A DNA stretch of 29,550 nucleotides. Source: Apostichopus leukothele. Lineage: Eukaryota > Echinodermata > Holothuroidea > Aspidochirotida > Stichopodidae. The stretch lies in NCBI GenBank assembly GCA_010014835.2, contig JAAAKB020255098.1, positions 1-29,550 of the forward strand, read 5' to 3'. Every line of letters starts with the position of its first letter. Position 1 is the first letter of the stretch. A program made the position numbers and the translations under genes. Positions 18,941 to 29,550 of this stretch are shown here, piece by piece. The notes below the pieces were generated by a model. The model searched no databases. It was not told the DNA's origin and was given only the letters and a program-made list of their open reading frames with translations.

Positions 18941-20636
18941 CGGAAGACAGAAATGGTAGTTGCTCCTCTTGTTCCTGGTGCCCACTCTGACTTTCAACTT
19001 CCTCACCTATTAAAGTCATCAGGGCATGACATAAGCCCTGCTAATTTTTAATCTTGGTCACGTGATGTCAGATTGATTTTTACCGGACGACAACATGCAG
19101 TAATGTCCTCTCTAAAAGATAGGAAGCCTTCTAGCATACTTCTTTTCATGAGTTTTCATTGATTAACACTCTACATTGCTGTCAGTCTAAACCCTGTAGA
19201 ATTTATTACTGAGAACCCACTTGATCCCTTCTCCCTATCTGATTCATTACGCTCCTATCCGTTTGTCTTCATTTGAACATTTGTAGTAAAATAACAAATT
19301 GCAACAAATTGGCAGAGAAAGCTCTATAATAGTTCGCCAACTTTAATACAACAGGCAGCTACAAAGAAATACCAATAGTTGATGATATAGACTCATGTTT
19401 ACAGTGAAGCTTTCCATTGCGAATTGACAGTACGTTGACCCTTGCTCTGCGGCGCACGTACCCAGACAGGCGCACCCAGAGCTGTGATAAATTCGTACCG
19501 GTATATACTAATAACAAAGACTTATGTGGATGATTTCCTTCTTATTTGCAGAACTTTCGACTGAGCCCTTGGTCACATCCCTGTATAATGATCAATCTTA
19601 GTTGCAACATTCGAATAGGTCGTCTGACTGAAATGCATGTCGAAGTTTTGAATGAATATTTATTTATTTATTTATTTATTATTCAGTTGCATTTCTATTC
19701 TTTTTTGAGATTCAAACGGAATGACTTGTTTTGGGTAGGACTCCCATCTTCATGGAAAATTAGAACTCCAACCCTTTCCCGTCCGCTTCTTCTTTCCCCC
19801 CTCTCTGCTATTTGTTTCCTTTTGGTCTTCTCGTTAATGATACTATATTTCAATGTAAAAATATCAGTGAATCGGTCATAGATTTCAAGGTACGTCATAT
19901 AGCCAGGATCGTAGGAAAAACTCTTAAAAAAGATGGCGCTCTACAAAATCAAACACTCTAATTCGTAGTAAGCGTCTAAGCTTATTTATTTCCTCGTGGT
20001 GAACTATGTAGTAGCTTAGTGTTTACATACAGAGCAAGGGTACATGCAGTACACACTATAGGTAGCCTAGCAGTTTTCGGATGGTTCTATGCAGTTGCAC
20101 GCACTGAATGCTAGAAGATACGTAGTAGTAGTATGCTGTGAATACACTGTTCTGCGTATTCTGATAACACTGCAATAAGGATGTAGAAGAAAATGTCTTT
20201 CTAATAATTACAGGAGTCCATCTGATAAGAAAGGATTTCGGAGAAATATACCAGTGAAAAAACAGGAGTAATTTTTGGTTAAGGTACTTCTGCACTTGTT
20301 TTTAACGTTTTTCGAATTAGCCTAACTCATATTGTCGGCAGTGTAGGCTAATACTAAATACTACCATTACTCGTAAAGGCCTGGTACCACAACCACTATT
20401 GGTAACTATATTGAGTGCAGACGATAGGGTAGTGTTGGGTAGTAAAGTGTTTCGACAACACAGCCAGTCAACCCAAACGTCACTTCCGTTTGAGATTCGC
20501 TTATTCGCTTTTTCTTCGTTTTAGGGGTAAATTGTGGAGCTTTTGGTGTTGGTGATAGAGATGACGATACCAGTTACTTTTAGAACAATGTGAAAACGAA
20601 ATTCATAAAATCAAAGTCAAATTATGATGGAAAACG
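18941..20636 (+). other. Intergenic, no gene seen
   Basis: No coding region supported. It contains a TTTA microsatellite (19657-19683) and T/C-rich runs near 19780-19830. Small open frames on both strands lack homology or splice context. Confidence 0.5.
19657..19683 (+). repeat. (TATT)n microsatellite
   Basis: About six TATT units in a row, non-coding. Confidence 0.9.
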
Positions 20637-21385
20637 AAACACTCAATGTGATGTACCAAGTGTTTGAATACCATTAAGTATTACATTAGCCTAGGAGGAT
20701 AGGTCCTAGATGAAGATGATGGTACAGCGCACCGAGATAAAGACGATGGTAGTACACGTAACACTCAGTGCGCTGTACCAAGTGTGTGAAGCACTGTGTC
20801 TATAATGTGGTTAAGTGAACACTCAGAATGCAAGGCCAAGTGTTTGGTCCACCCTGAGCAAAACTTTCAAGACATAATATCAACTGTTTGAATGACCATG
20901 TTGAGCAAAACATGTTCAACCTAGTGTTTGGACTGCAATATAAATGAAACACTAAAGAAGTAACTGAGCTGTTAGCATTGTAAAATAACATGTCTGTAAC
21001 CTTTGTGAAAAACTACTTAGGCCAGATAGAACTTAAAAATGTCCGACTGAGATAGTACCGACATATCTTATCTTCTACAATCTTTTGACTGTTTATTTGA
21101 TGTTGCATTGATTGCATGGTGCTGAAACTGTTCATAGTACCTGTCCGGCTGCTTCAAAGCGAGACATTTTGGTTTTCGAATTATAGGTTTAAGCTAATGG
21201 GTTTACTGTGGGTCGCCTTCACTAGCAGGGACGTTTTGTTTATTTAACAGGGACGTTTGGTAAAGGGACAATTTCACTGCATACCAAACACTCAGTAAAT
21301 TTTGTCATACCAAGTTATACCAAGTGTTTGAAAACATGGTAATGTGAACAAAACGCCCAGGATGTCATATCAGGTGTTTGGACTT
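20637..21385 (+). repeat. Degenerate repeat family with inverted AAACACT/AGTGTTT arms
   Basis: Variants of AACACTCA-(12-35 nt)-ACCAAGTGTTTGAA recur at about 20637, 20760, 20818, 20905-20953, 21285 and 21345. In several copies AAACACT pairs perfectly with AGTGTTT (20637-20643 with 20659-20665; CAAACACT 21285-21292 with AGTGTTTG 21323-21330). Phrases TGTACCA, CACCATGT and TGAGCAAAAC also recur. No open frame; origin unknown. Confidence 0.6.
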
Positions 21386-21853
21386 AAATTGATCTTATTA
21401 GCTGGAAGCCTGGAAACGATTAAGAGGGGATGGAATGACACTGTGTGTATAGTAATGGGTACCTCAATCAAAAAGAATATATGAAACAATTGATAAGTTT
21501 CAATCCAAAAGGATATTGAATAAAGCACTTGATCTAAATGACAATTGTTAGCTTATAGGCAGGATTTCAGGGATTGCCTACAACTTTATTCTAAGTTTGT
21601 ATCTTTTATATGGTGATACTTAGAACTCCACTCAACACACTTGCATGGTAGAAAAATCCTGCCCAAAAGTGTTCCAGTACTAAAGGGGCATATGAAATAA
21701 AAAGAACTGTCAACAGCAATAAAGTGTATCCAGTTCAAAAGGGATCAAGTAGCCCAGTCTTAAGATAAAAGATAGTTGCCGTCATCTTCAGGGTAGCCGT
21801 CATCTACAATTTATGTACAAGTTATTTGCACGTTCCATTTTATTTTGCGTGCC
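21386..21853 (+). other. Intergenic, no gene seen
   Basis: AT-rich. If the candidate exon at 21854 is real, its promoter would lie here; no clear TATA box or initiator was recognised. Confidence 0.4.
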
Positions 21854-22013
21854 ATGGCCACAGTACAGGCTCTTGGCCTTGAGAAACTGAAGTACGTCAC
21901 ATGTCAACTAATCTGTCGTCGAAACACTTTGAAACTAACCCCTGCCGTTAGTGTTGCCAGTGTTAGGCTGTCCACTTACAGTAGGCCAATGTTTTACAGT
22001 AGCCTAGGCCTAG
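21854..22013 (+). CDS. Candidate first exon, mitochondrial-presequence-like peptide
   Basis: The ATG is in a strong context (GCCATGG). It encodes MATVQALGLEKLKYV and continues for 53 codons with many Arg/Lys/Ser/Thr and almost no acidic residues, including ICRRNTLKL and VASVRLSTYS. A donor-like GTAATC follows at 22014 (phase 1). Composition fits a mitochondrial targeting peptide with an R-x-S cleavage-like site. No known protein recognised; could be chance. It does not join directly in phase to the exon at 22637. Confidence 0.25.
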
Positions 22014-22636
22014 GTAATCTTGGCCTCATCCAAAGCTTAATTTGTTAAATGTTGTTAGGCTAGGGGTATTCTACAATTCCTCCGTTAACATTTGGATTAA
22101 TACGAAGAAAAAAACAGCTTGTTCTGTCCATTATATAATAGTTCCCATTTGCAAAATGTATGATTTGACTCAATTGCTGACAAAAGCTCATCTTTACCTT
22201 AGAGTTAGGTACTAGCCTAGCACTGCAGGTGCAAGTACTACTAATACTATTACCATAGTACAGTGTCAGTATATGCAGTAGGTCAAATGGCTCGGGCCTA
22301 GGCTAGTTTTGCTTACTAGCTGCAGGTGTTTTATGTTACCGCACAGGTGGTACATTGTCTGACGACACATCTGTTGGGTAACCGGGCACATTTGCAGAGA
22401 AGGATATACAACCCAAGTTCCTGAGAATTGCTGTCCCTGTTAAATGCACCATTTTGAGAAGCAGTCATTTTAAAATGTACTTAACGGAATGTGTAAGATT
22501 GCCTGTTAAGCAGTCGGTGGGGGCAGGGATTATTTGATTTGATTTAAAGGGATATGACCCTAGCAAATTTTTGGGTCACTTTAGTTTGTAATGTACAGCT
22601 GGAGTTTGGAACACTACTTTCATGTCTTGGTTTCAG

Positions 22637-22775
22637 GTTACACGATGTGGGTGTGTTTGGTATGAGGATGTTCCACAAACCTTTAGAACAGACTAACTCC
22701 ATAGAAGATATGCAAAATGGAGGGCCTGAGAGCCGATCAGATCAATCCAGGGGATCCACTATTTCTGGATCTGGT
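22637..22775 (+). CDS. Candidate exon, Ser/Gly-rich N-terminal-like peptide
   Basis: It lies between acceptor GGTTTCAG and a perfect donor GTAAGT at 22776. One frame is open throughout: LHDVGVFGMRMFHKPLEQ, then NSIEDMQNGGPESRSDQ and RGSTISGSG. Translation could begin at the internal ATG near 22661 or 22667. The hydrophilic Ser/Gly/Asp-rich stretch looks like the disordered N-terminus of a regulatory protein; a forkhead-P-like N-terminus was considered but cannot be shown. Following exons were not found in the window. Confidence 0.35.
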
Positions 22776-25560
22776 GTAAGTATTCTGCCAGTTCTCCATT
22801 TCTAAGCTAAGCATATTTGTAGAAAAATTTATGGTCGCAAGAGTAAGATTCATCCAGACTCTTTATATGGTGATGCTTAAGTTCTGTTTCAATATATTTT
22901 TTTTAAACTGTAGCAGTACTAGTCTATTCTTCCCTGCAGCTGATTATGACACATAAAAAAATTCCCTGAACCATGACCAAAGTGGGAAACAAAAAGGTGT
23001 TCAACAGTCCAGGAAAAGTTGTCTTCTCACAGAAATTTACAAATTTAATTTTTTTTCATTGGTTATTGTTTCTTTATACAAATGTTTACTTCATATACCA
23101 CAAAGGAGGAAGAAAGATCTCAAACACAATATCCTCTTGTTTATGAAGCTATCGACATTGAAATTTAAGCAGCACTTGGCATATAATGTCATTTCAAGTT
23201 CATCCAAAGAACATCCAGGTTTCCTTAGCCTACCTTGGCCTGCTTGCGGCTAGACCTTCTCATTAGCCCAGGAAATCAATGTCGTCAAAGAATACTTGGC
23301 TCAAGACTTTCCAATTCGAAGTTCTACCAAAATGTTAGATGTTTGTATCCTAATTGAGTCGTTGAAAGAGTCACTGTAGTCGTTTCCTGACTAAGGGGGA
23401 ACTCTCTCAATGAAGGACTTCCTCACTCTCATTGCCAGGTACAAGTAACAGGTTGGTTTTATTGTGCAGGGGTACTGGCGATGTTCAGTTATCAAAGATC
23501 AGTTTTCCAGAAGTCCTGTTCAAATATTTCAGAAGTCCTGTTTATTTTTTTTGTACCCTACAGGTATTTCTATATATGCATTAGTGTGTACAAATGAAAT
23601 CATATGTGATTTGCAGAACAAGTGGTTTAACAGTGTGCTTATCAATAAAGCAGAAAGGTTTATCATTTGGGAATGCATTATGGGAAACCTTCTTTTCTCC
23701 AGTTCAGCAGTAAACGATTGAAGTCTTACATAGATCTTAATCATGACTCAGACTCTGTGATCCGAGTTGATCTCAGATTAGTCAGATTAGTACTCAGTTA
23801 ATCAGTGGCAATAATAGTATGTGACATATCGTGGTAAACACACAAGATAACTGTTCCCTGCAAGTGTGTACAGGTATGTGTAGCCGCTGGTAGATTGTAA
23901 ATGTATGACCGACTAATCTACTCAATTTATTTCGTGGGCCAAAGAGTGTGAAGGTGGACTGGGAAGTCCACTACTTATCTTTTTAAGGAATACGATGGTA
24001 TCGAAACAAGTATGGTGACAAGTAGCCAGCGATGAAATGAGAACAAAAACTAGCAAGATAAAAGTTGCAGGAAATTGTATTTCTACCAGAGATTTTAACA
24101 TTAGCCTGCTGGATCCCTGTACTCTCTACAATAGTAATACATTGATCTTAGAGGTCAACTTCACAGGTGGTTACTTTGGCAACCAGCATGGCAGTAGTAA
24201 ATGCTACTTTGAACTAAGATTAAAATAAACAACTCCTAACTGTATTGTAAAACAGCCATTAACTACATAGGATTCAAGTTATGGAGTGACAACAATAGTC
24301 AATTGCATTTAAGATTACTTAAACATGAAATGGCCATTGGAATCTTCAGAGCTACAAAAAAAATAATTAAAAATAAAGCTTATCTGATCGGTTGTTGGGT
24401 CTCTCCACCTCTTCTGGGTGGTGCCGATTTTAAGTCGGTTTTGCGTTTAATGTACCACATTGGAAATGCAAATGTCCAAGATCCAAACAACCTGACACAA
24501 GGTTCAGTAAGGTTCAGTAAGGTTTAATCGACTCGTCGGTCCAGATAACGGAAATAATATTAACAGTTCTCCTGGATGAGACTCAGAACACTGGATACTT
24601 GAAATATGTGATGACAGTGATGTTTAGAGTTCTAGGTCAACAAGAGGTCTGCTTCAATAGGTCAGTTCAAATTGACATGAGGAAGGAAACTTCATAATCT
24701 AGTAACTATAATTAATAAAAGTGACCAAGTTGCTCCTGTTTTAAAGGCTTCTCGTTCCTTTCCAAACTTAGGAAAAACATGCTCTAGTACCACAACTTTG
24801 TCTGGTGCAGCAACTTCAAGATGTAGTGCATTTAGGATATAAGGTGTATATAATATTTACAAAATGTGCAAAGAAAATATGTTTTGATGAGAATCTCTCC
24901 AGAGAAAAGGCAAATGAACCTCTCTCTTCCAAATAAATATTGACAATAATCTTCTTTCCCTCATCTCGTGTTTAACTTGCATTCTAAAACAGATTAGGGT
25001 GCCATTAGATCACCCCCTTAAAAGTTCTATGATTGACTGCACATTTTATTAGGGGTTGGTCACCAAACTTTCTAAGTCAATCAGCCGTTATTGGCTGATA
25101 TTAACATTAATTAGCCATTGCATGTTAAACATGGACCACCAGCATCTCATCTGGGTGAGGGAAGCTGGATAGCTGTGGTTTTGTTGATACTTAGACATTT
25201 AACAGGATGGTTCCATCTAAGAAAATAATAAATAATAAAATATGGATTAGTAAAGATTTGTCTTCAGTCCAGATGTACTGTTAGTAGAATCCTTATAAAG
25301 TATCAAAGAATTTATCAGACATTACTCATTATTTAGAAAAAATTGTTGCTTCAGATTTTACTCAATTCTAAGTTATCATAATTATGTTTCTCTTTTCTCT
25401 CTTTCCTTTTGGTGTATAAAGGTGTGGTAATATCAGAAAAGCAGGGATTTGGTTGGCATTGGAACTTTCTGAGATTTATGATTTGTGAAGTACTTGATAA
25501 ATTTAGTAATGGGCTGTATTTAAGTGCAGACCGACCTAAACTGCAGTTGTCCCAACAGTA
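22776..25560 (+). other. Non-coding, possible intron of a gene starting near 22 kb
   Basis: No exon with good boundaries seen. Short direct repeats occur: CAGAAGTCCTGTT twice at about 23506-23545, GATTAGTCAGATTAGTACTC near 23775, and GGTTCAGTAA twice near 24500. A hairpin ATCAGCC/GGCTGAT lies at 25080-25099. Confidence 0.45.
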
Positions 25561-28500
25561 GGTATTCTTAAAGGTTATGGCAGGTAGTGTGTTCCTTTAT
25601 ACCATCTGCAATCCATTCATGGTATTTATCGTACAGATAATGAAAGATTCGTTACTGCGGATATATACATTGAAGAAAGCTTTCCAATTTGGTAAAAAAA
25701 AAATGATCAAACCTACCAGTTATTACTCAAAATATGATCAAACTAAGGTATTTTTCTAACATTTTGTTCACCAAATGAATATTACTACTCAAAGTAATCA
25801 ATGACTCCATATTATGGTTCTCATTACTTTCAACCCTAAATTATTTCTCATATTACCATTAATCACATGCAAACTTGATTTTTTTTTGTGAATTTTAAGT
25901 TTACTTTGAACATTATTTAACAAATTTAACATGAATCTTAAAAATCAGTCGTAAAGCTAATGGACCGAGTCAAGAATGTAGCCTACATACAATATCGTAA
26001 TGAGTTCGTTGGCATATAAACAACATACAGAAAAAAGAAAAAAGAATCATCACAACCAACAGGCAATGTTGCATTAACATTATAATAATAATACATGCTG
26101 TAATAATGAATAAACGCAGAGAGATTTGTCCGTGTCTATAAATTTCTATATCGTCATCAGCAGTGAATGTACTTTCCGACTTTTATTGTGATCGTCTTTC
26201 TGGCTGGTGATGGTTTAATATCCTGCTCCTTCTCCTCCTCTGTCATAAATTGTCACCGTTGCACTGTTTTTATTATTATTATATATTTGTACAGGTAGTA
26301 ATATTATCTGTTAGCTGTCTGGTTTTAAACTTGGCTTCTTAAATTTTACAGAGAGCCCATTACTCATAATTTATGATATCAAAAAACGGAATAATTTAGT
26401 GTTCAGAAATGTTTGTGTACCAGCAGATTTGAATGTCCTGGACTCTGCCTCATATAAAATATTAGGGTTCCTGTGTGCAAAAGATGCTGTATACAAAATT
26501 TTGCACTCGTATAGCCGTTTGTCCACGTTTGTATAGCATTTTGCGAAGCAATACTGGGGGAATTATTCACCGGAGTTTCGTTGTTCTTCTTTTGTACTAG
26601 TTTCGGCAAAAAAATTGATGCTTAGAAACTTAGAAAATCATCCATGTTAGGTCAATGAAACTCTGGTGATTTATCGAGGAAACAAAGATCCGATGAATAT
26701 GTACATACACATAGTGCTTTGGTTAATAACCAAGGGCAGTGCGTCACGGTGCAATGTACGTGACTAACTCAGAATAGGAAGTCTGGCTTCAGTTATTCCA
26801 TTGGGAACCATCAATAAATTGTAGAATGTAAATTTTCATGTTCGATAAATAGCTTCAATAATTGCAGCGGGGAAGAAGGTTGTTGAACACTGTATATAAA
26901 TATATATATGTTATAAGTCTGAACTTTAGTGGTTTTTTACTTGTGCACTACCGTTGCTAGTTTTTGTCTAAATCCCTGTTGTTCCCGGTGCAATGATTGT
27001 GTACTAATTGCATGTTGTTTGTACAATACCGTATACTGTAGATTCATTTTAACAGACTAAGTATCCTACAGTTCACCAGTTTGCAACCAAGTCTCCAACT
27101 CAAAATGTACCTCTCCTGTGTGTGTATTTGTTTCACAACCAGACCAAAATTTTAAGGATTCTTCATCTCTGGTTGTTCCCTCGGACAACCAGGTCTTATT
27201 ATTTCGGTCGTCTGGACAACAAATTTGGCTGTCCGAAAAAAATATCGCAAGAAAAATTATAAAGAATGACCAATATGAACACTGTGGGAGAGATGTGAAG
27301 GTCTGTTGAATAGAAAAACCAGCTTTTGTCCAGTAAAAGTCTCCTTGGATCATAGACCTTACTACTATTTTTGTTTTTATCTCCATAAGTACTGGAATAT
27401 GATAGCAATTTATCATTTTTATACCTATTTGGGGTATTTAGTTACAATGCGATATGAATTTGATGTAAACAACTAGTCGACCGCCGAAAAATCTCCCAAA
27501 GCTGCTTTTTGGTCGTGCGAACAGAAATTTGGCTGTTTCGGATGATCAGATGACCGTGAAAAATTTGCCCCTGACGACCCTCGTGTTCGCACAACATCTG
27601 TCATCATTGGATAGATAGAATGCTATCCAGGCTTGATGAAGCGCTGCAAAGTTGCAAAGATACATCTATAGCAGATATTATGTAATCTTAAGTAGCATTG
27701 CAAGGGGAGAAAAAACAACTAGATGGATAATAAGGAATATTGGCTCCATAATTTGAACTACTGTATCTCTCAGCTAGTGGGTTAACTCGGTATACAGTAT
27801 TGCAAAGTAAAAATGCGATACAATATGAGCAAACTGCTATGCAAAATACAAAGATGTTTGTAGCAAGTTTGAAACACAGGAACAAAAGTACCTCTGAATA
27901 ATAGACACAAAATTTCAAAAATTTCAAACTGTAACACAAAATTTGAAAGTTACATTATTCCCTGTACAGTGCTGTACAATGTACACTTCATGCCATAATA
28001 TACTACAGGTACATACAGTAATGTATGCAACTAGTATCTGTTTGTACTTCTGTTCGATATCTAAAGATAAGTAAATGATTAATAACAGTTCTTACATTAA
28101 AGAGAACAAACAAATCACTTTTTTGTTCAATATACAGTGCACAGTGATGCAGAAGTTTTTATTATCATAGTCTGCTGTCATGCTGTGCTGCGTAGCGTAT
28201 AAAACGTGTATGAAAAATAGCTGATATTCGAACGGAATATTTTAAGAGCAAAGCCAGGAAAGGTCTGCTGTATGTATGTGCTTAATATATGTATCTAGAT
28301 CGCTAAGTGCATAATTTCTCATTACTTTTAAACAAGTTGCCAGATATGTGACACCACTAAAAGCCTTGAATATGCTTTTGAAAGCATCGATGTGCTATTC
28401 AAATTGCCCAGTATTTCACGTTTTCCTTTTATTCCAGTATTTTTGGGATAGAAAATCAATAAAGTCCTGCTTAGAATTACAGTATAACCAAAATTTGAAA

Positions 28501-28814
28501 GAGCAAAGACAAAAATAAAACCAGTGACCTCAGCATTACCTGAACAGAATTGTACTATGCACAGCATCAGTGGTACTAGTGTGATTTCAGTTCTGTGGTG
28601 TTATATATATATTATAGATATACATGTATATACAGGCTATGCCATCATGTTGCAACTCAGATTTCATGCACACATTGAGTCCTTTTCACTGCAGCAATCA
28701 CCGGGCAACTGAATCTTTTACATATATATATAGCTCTACACCAGTTGTATTGAGCACTATACTGCTATAACTAAACTTGATATACTATGGTATATATATC
28801 TATCTATATAATCA
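25561..28814 (+). other. Non-coding, AT-rich
   Basis: No gene supported on either strand; open frames are short and compositionally random. It contains the inverted-repeat cluster at 27134-27236 and TA-rich stretches at 28598-28635 and 28719-28812. Confidence 0.45.
27134..27236 (+). repeat. Cluster of inverted repeats
   Basis: CTGGTTGT (27169-27176) and ACAACCAG (27185-27192) form a perfect 8-bp hairpin. TCGGACAACC (27181-27190) pairs with GGCTGTCCGA near 27227-27236 with one mismatch, and ACAACCAGACC at 27135 offers a further partner. AAATTTGGCTGT recurs near 27523, so this may be part of a small dispersed element. Confidence 0.45.
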
Positions 28815-28885
28815 GCGTCCATGGCCTAGTGGTTAGGGTGTCCGCATATAAAGCGGGAGGCCCAGGTTCGAATCCCGGTGGAAGT
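28815..28885 (+). tRNA. tRNA-like unit, anticodon ATA; probable tRNA pseudogene or SINE head
   Basis: 71 nt fold as a cloverleaf. The acceptor GCGTCCA/TGGAAGT has one mismatch. The D arm is GCCT-AGTGGTTA-GGGT, anticodon stem TCCGC/GCGGG, loop ATATAAA, and T arm CCAGG-TTCGAAT-CCCGG has one mismatch. Box A (TGGCCTAGTGG) and box B (GGTTCGAATCC) are intact, and T6 follows. The body resembles tRNA-Asp/Glu. Anticodon ATA (reads Tyr UAU) is not used by normal animal tRNA-Tyr, which has GTA and an intron, so a working tRNA is unlikely. Confidence 0.5.
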
Positions 28886-28890
28886 TTTTT
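28885..28890 (+). terminator. Pol III T-run terminator
   Basis: Six T directly after the tRNA-like fold, the usual stop for RNA polymerase III. Confidence 0.6.
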
Positions 28891-28990
28891 CACAGTCCTT
28901 GATTTTCCAACTCATTACGATTAATAGTATTAATATGAAGAATTATAAAACCCTGAGTTGTATTATAATATTTACTTTGCTCCTCGATTA

Positions 28991-29550
28991 CCTGTCTCCT
29001 CACAACCTCAGCACTCTTGCTCTACCATTACTAGAGTGAACTGGTAATCTTTTAGCACTGTGCACCCTCTATGACTGATCCTGCCGGTCAATGACCTCCC
29101 TTCTCATTCTACCACCCAAAGTGTTTTCAAGGTCTTTTTTTTTCACTCGGATTTCTATCTGCTCGAATCTTGCGGAATTGCGGTAATCAGGACCTGGTAA
29201 GTTTTGGAATCTAACTAACACAGTAGTTACTTCACTTACTCACTTACCTGTCTCCACACAACTACTGCACTCTCGCTGTACCATGCCTAGAGCATCTGGT
29301 AAACTTTTAAGCACCGCCCTCTACTGGTTACCGGCACATTCTGTTCTACCACCCACCTCATTCTACCATCCAAAGTGTATGTAGAGTTTTGTGATTACTG
29401 TTTTCACCTTTGGAAGTCACTTTTGGGCGTCATCCAAGTATCCTGTCTCCACACAACTACTGCACTTTTGCTCTACCATGCCTAGAGCATCTGGTAAACT
29501 TTTAAGCACCGCCCTCTACTGGTTACCGGCACATTCTGTTCTACCACCCA
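28991..29550 (+). repeat. Three-copy diverged repeat running off the window
   Basis: CCTGTCTCC(A/T)CACAAC...GCAC(T)CT...CTACCAT...TCTGGTAAACTTTTAAGCACCGCCCTCTACTGGTTACCGG...TTCTACCACCCA occurs at 28991-29124, 29247-29378 and 29442-29550. Copies 2 and 3 are nearly identical; copy 1 is clearly older. Spacing is 256 then 195 bases. The array is cut by the window end. Family not recognised. Confidence 0.85.

Noticed and set aside
27066-27416. Minus-strand 116-codon open frame
   Set aside because: Overlaps the inverted-repeat cluster; composition is irregular and there are no neighbouring exon signals.
27688-27939. Minus-strand Cys/Tyr/Phe-rich frame resembling a membrane segment
   Set aside because: Low-complexity reading of AT-rich DNA without homology.
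1-29550. CRISPR array, operons or bacterial genes
   Set aside because: No evenly spaced identical repeats with unique spacers and no compact gene order; spliced genes mark eukaryotic DNA.
1-29550. Endogenous retrovirus, LTR element or Polinton
   Set aside because: No paired long terminal repeats, primer-binding site or reverse transcriptase, integrase or capsid-like frame was recognised.

Overview
The window is eukaryotic nuclear DNA: AT-rich, with spliced genes, GT-AG introns and many short tandem repeats and mobile-element scraps. An invertebrate deuterostome fits best. An echinoderm such as a sea cucumber is plausible from the HELZ2-like gene, the Penelope-type hammerhead motif and the repeat style, but the sequence alone does not prove it.

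One gene dominates positions 476-15067 on the plus strand: the 3' two-thirds of a HELZ2-type gene (helicase, RNB exoribonuclease, helicase). Twelve coding exons join with consistent phase across eleven canonical GT-AG introns. They give a 2060-residue reading frame ending in TGA at 15065-15067; the 5' exons lie upstream of the window. In order the protein holds the tail of helicase 1 (motifs V-VI), a linker with a PAM2-like motif and a run of 20 aspartates, cold-shock/OB-like modules, an RNB nuclease domain with all four metal-binding aspartates, a HELZ2-type post-RNB region, and a complete second UPF1-like helicase (motifs I-VI). The expected product is an RNA-degrading enzyme in which helicase activity feeds a 3'-5' exonuclease, possibly recruited to poly(A) tails through poly(A)-binding protein.

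Exon layout is uneven. One 4.4 kb exon carries the end of helicase 1, the linker, RNB and post-RNB region, while helicase 2 is cut into many small exons. Both helicases have a phase-1 intron in the same glycine codon of motif V, which supports an internal duplication.

Introns 2, 4 and 5 hold diverged tandem repeats, and intron 1 holds a small hammerhead-like motif. Downstream, 15068-16335 is a likely 3' UTR with an AATAAA signal. From 16336 to 29550 no gene can be called firmly. There are two or three weak candidate exons (21854-22775), a C-rich G-quadruplex-type tract, a repeat family with inverted arms, a tRNA-like Pol III unit (28815-28890), and a large repeat that runs off the right end.
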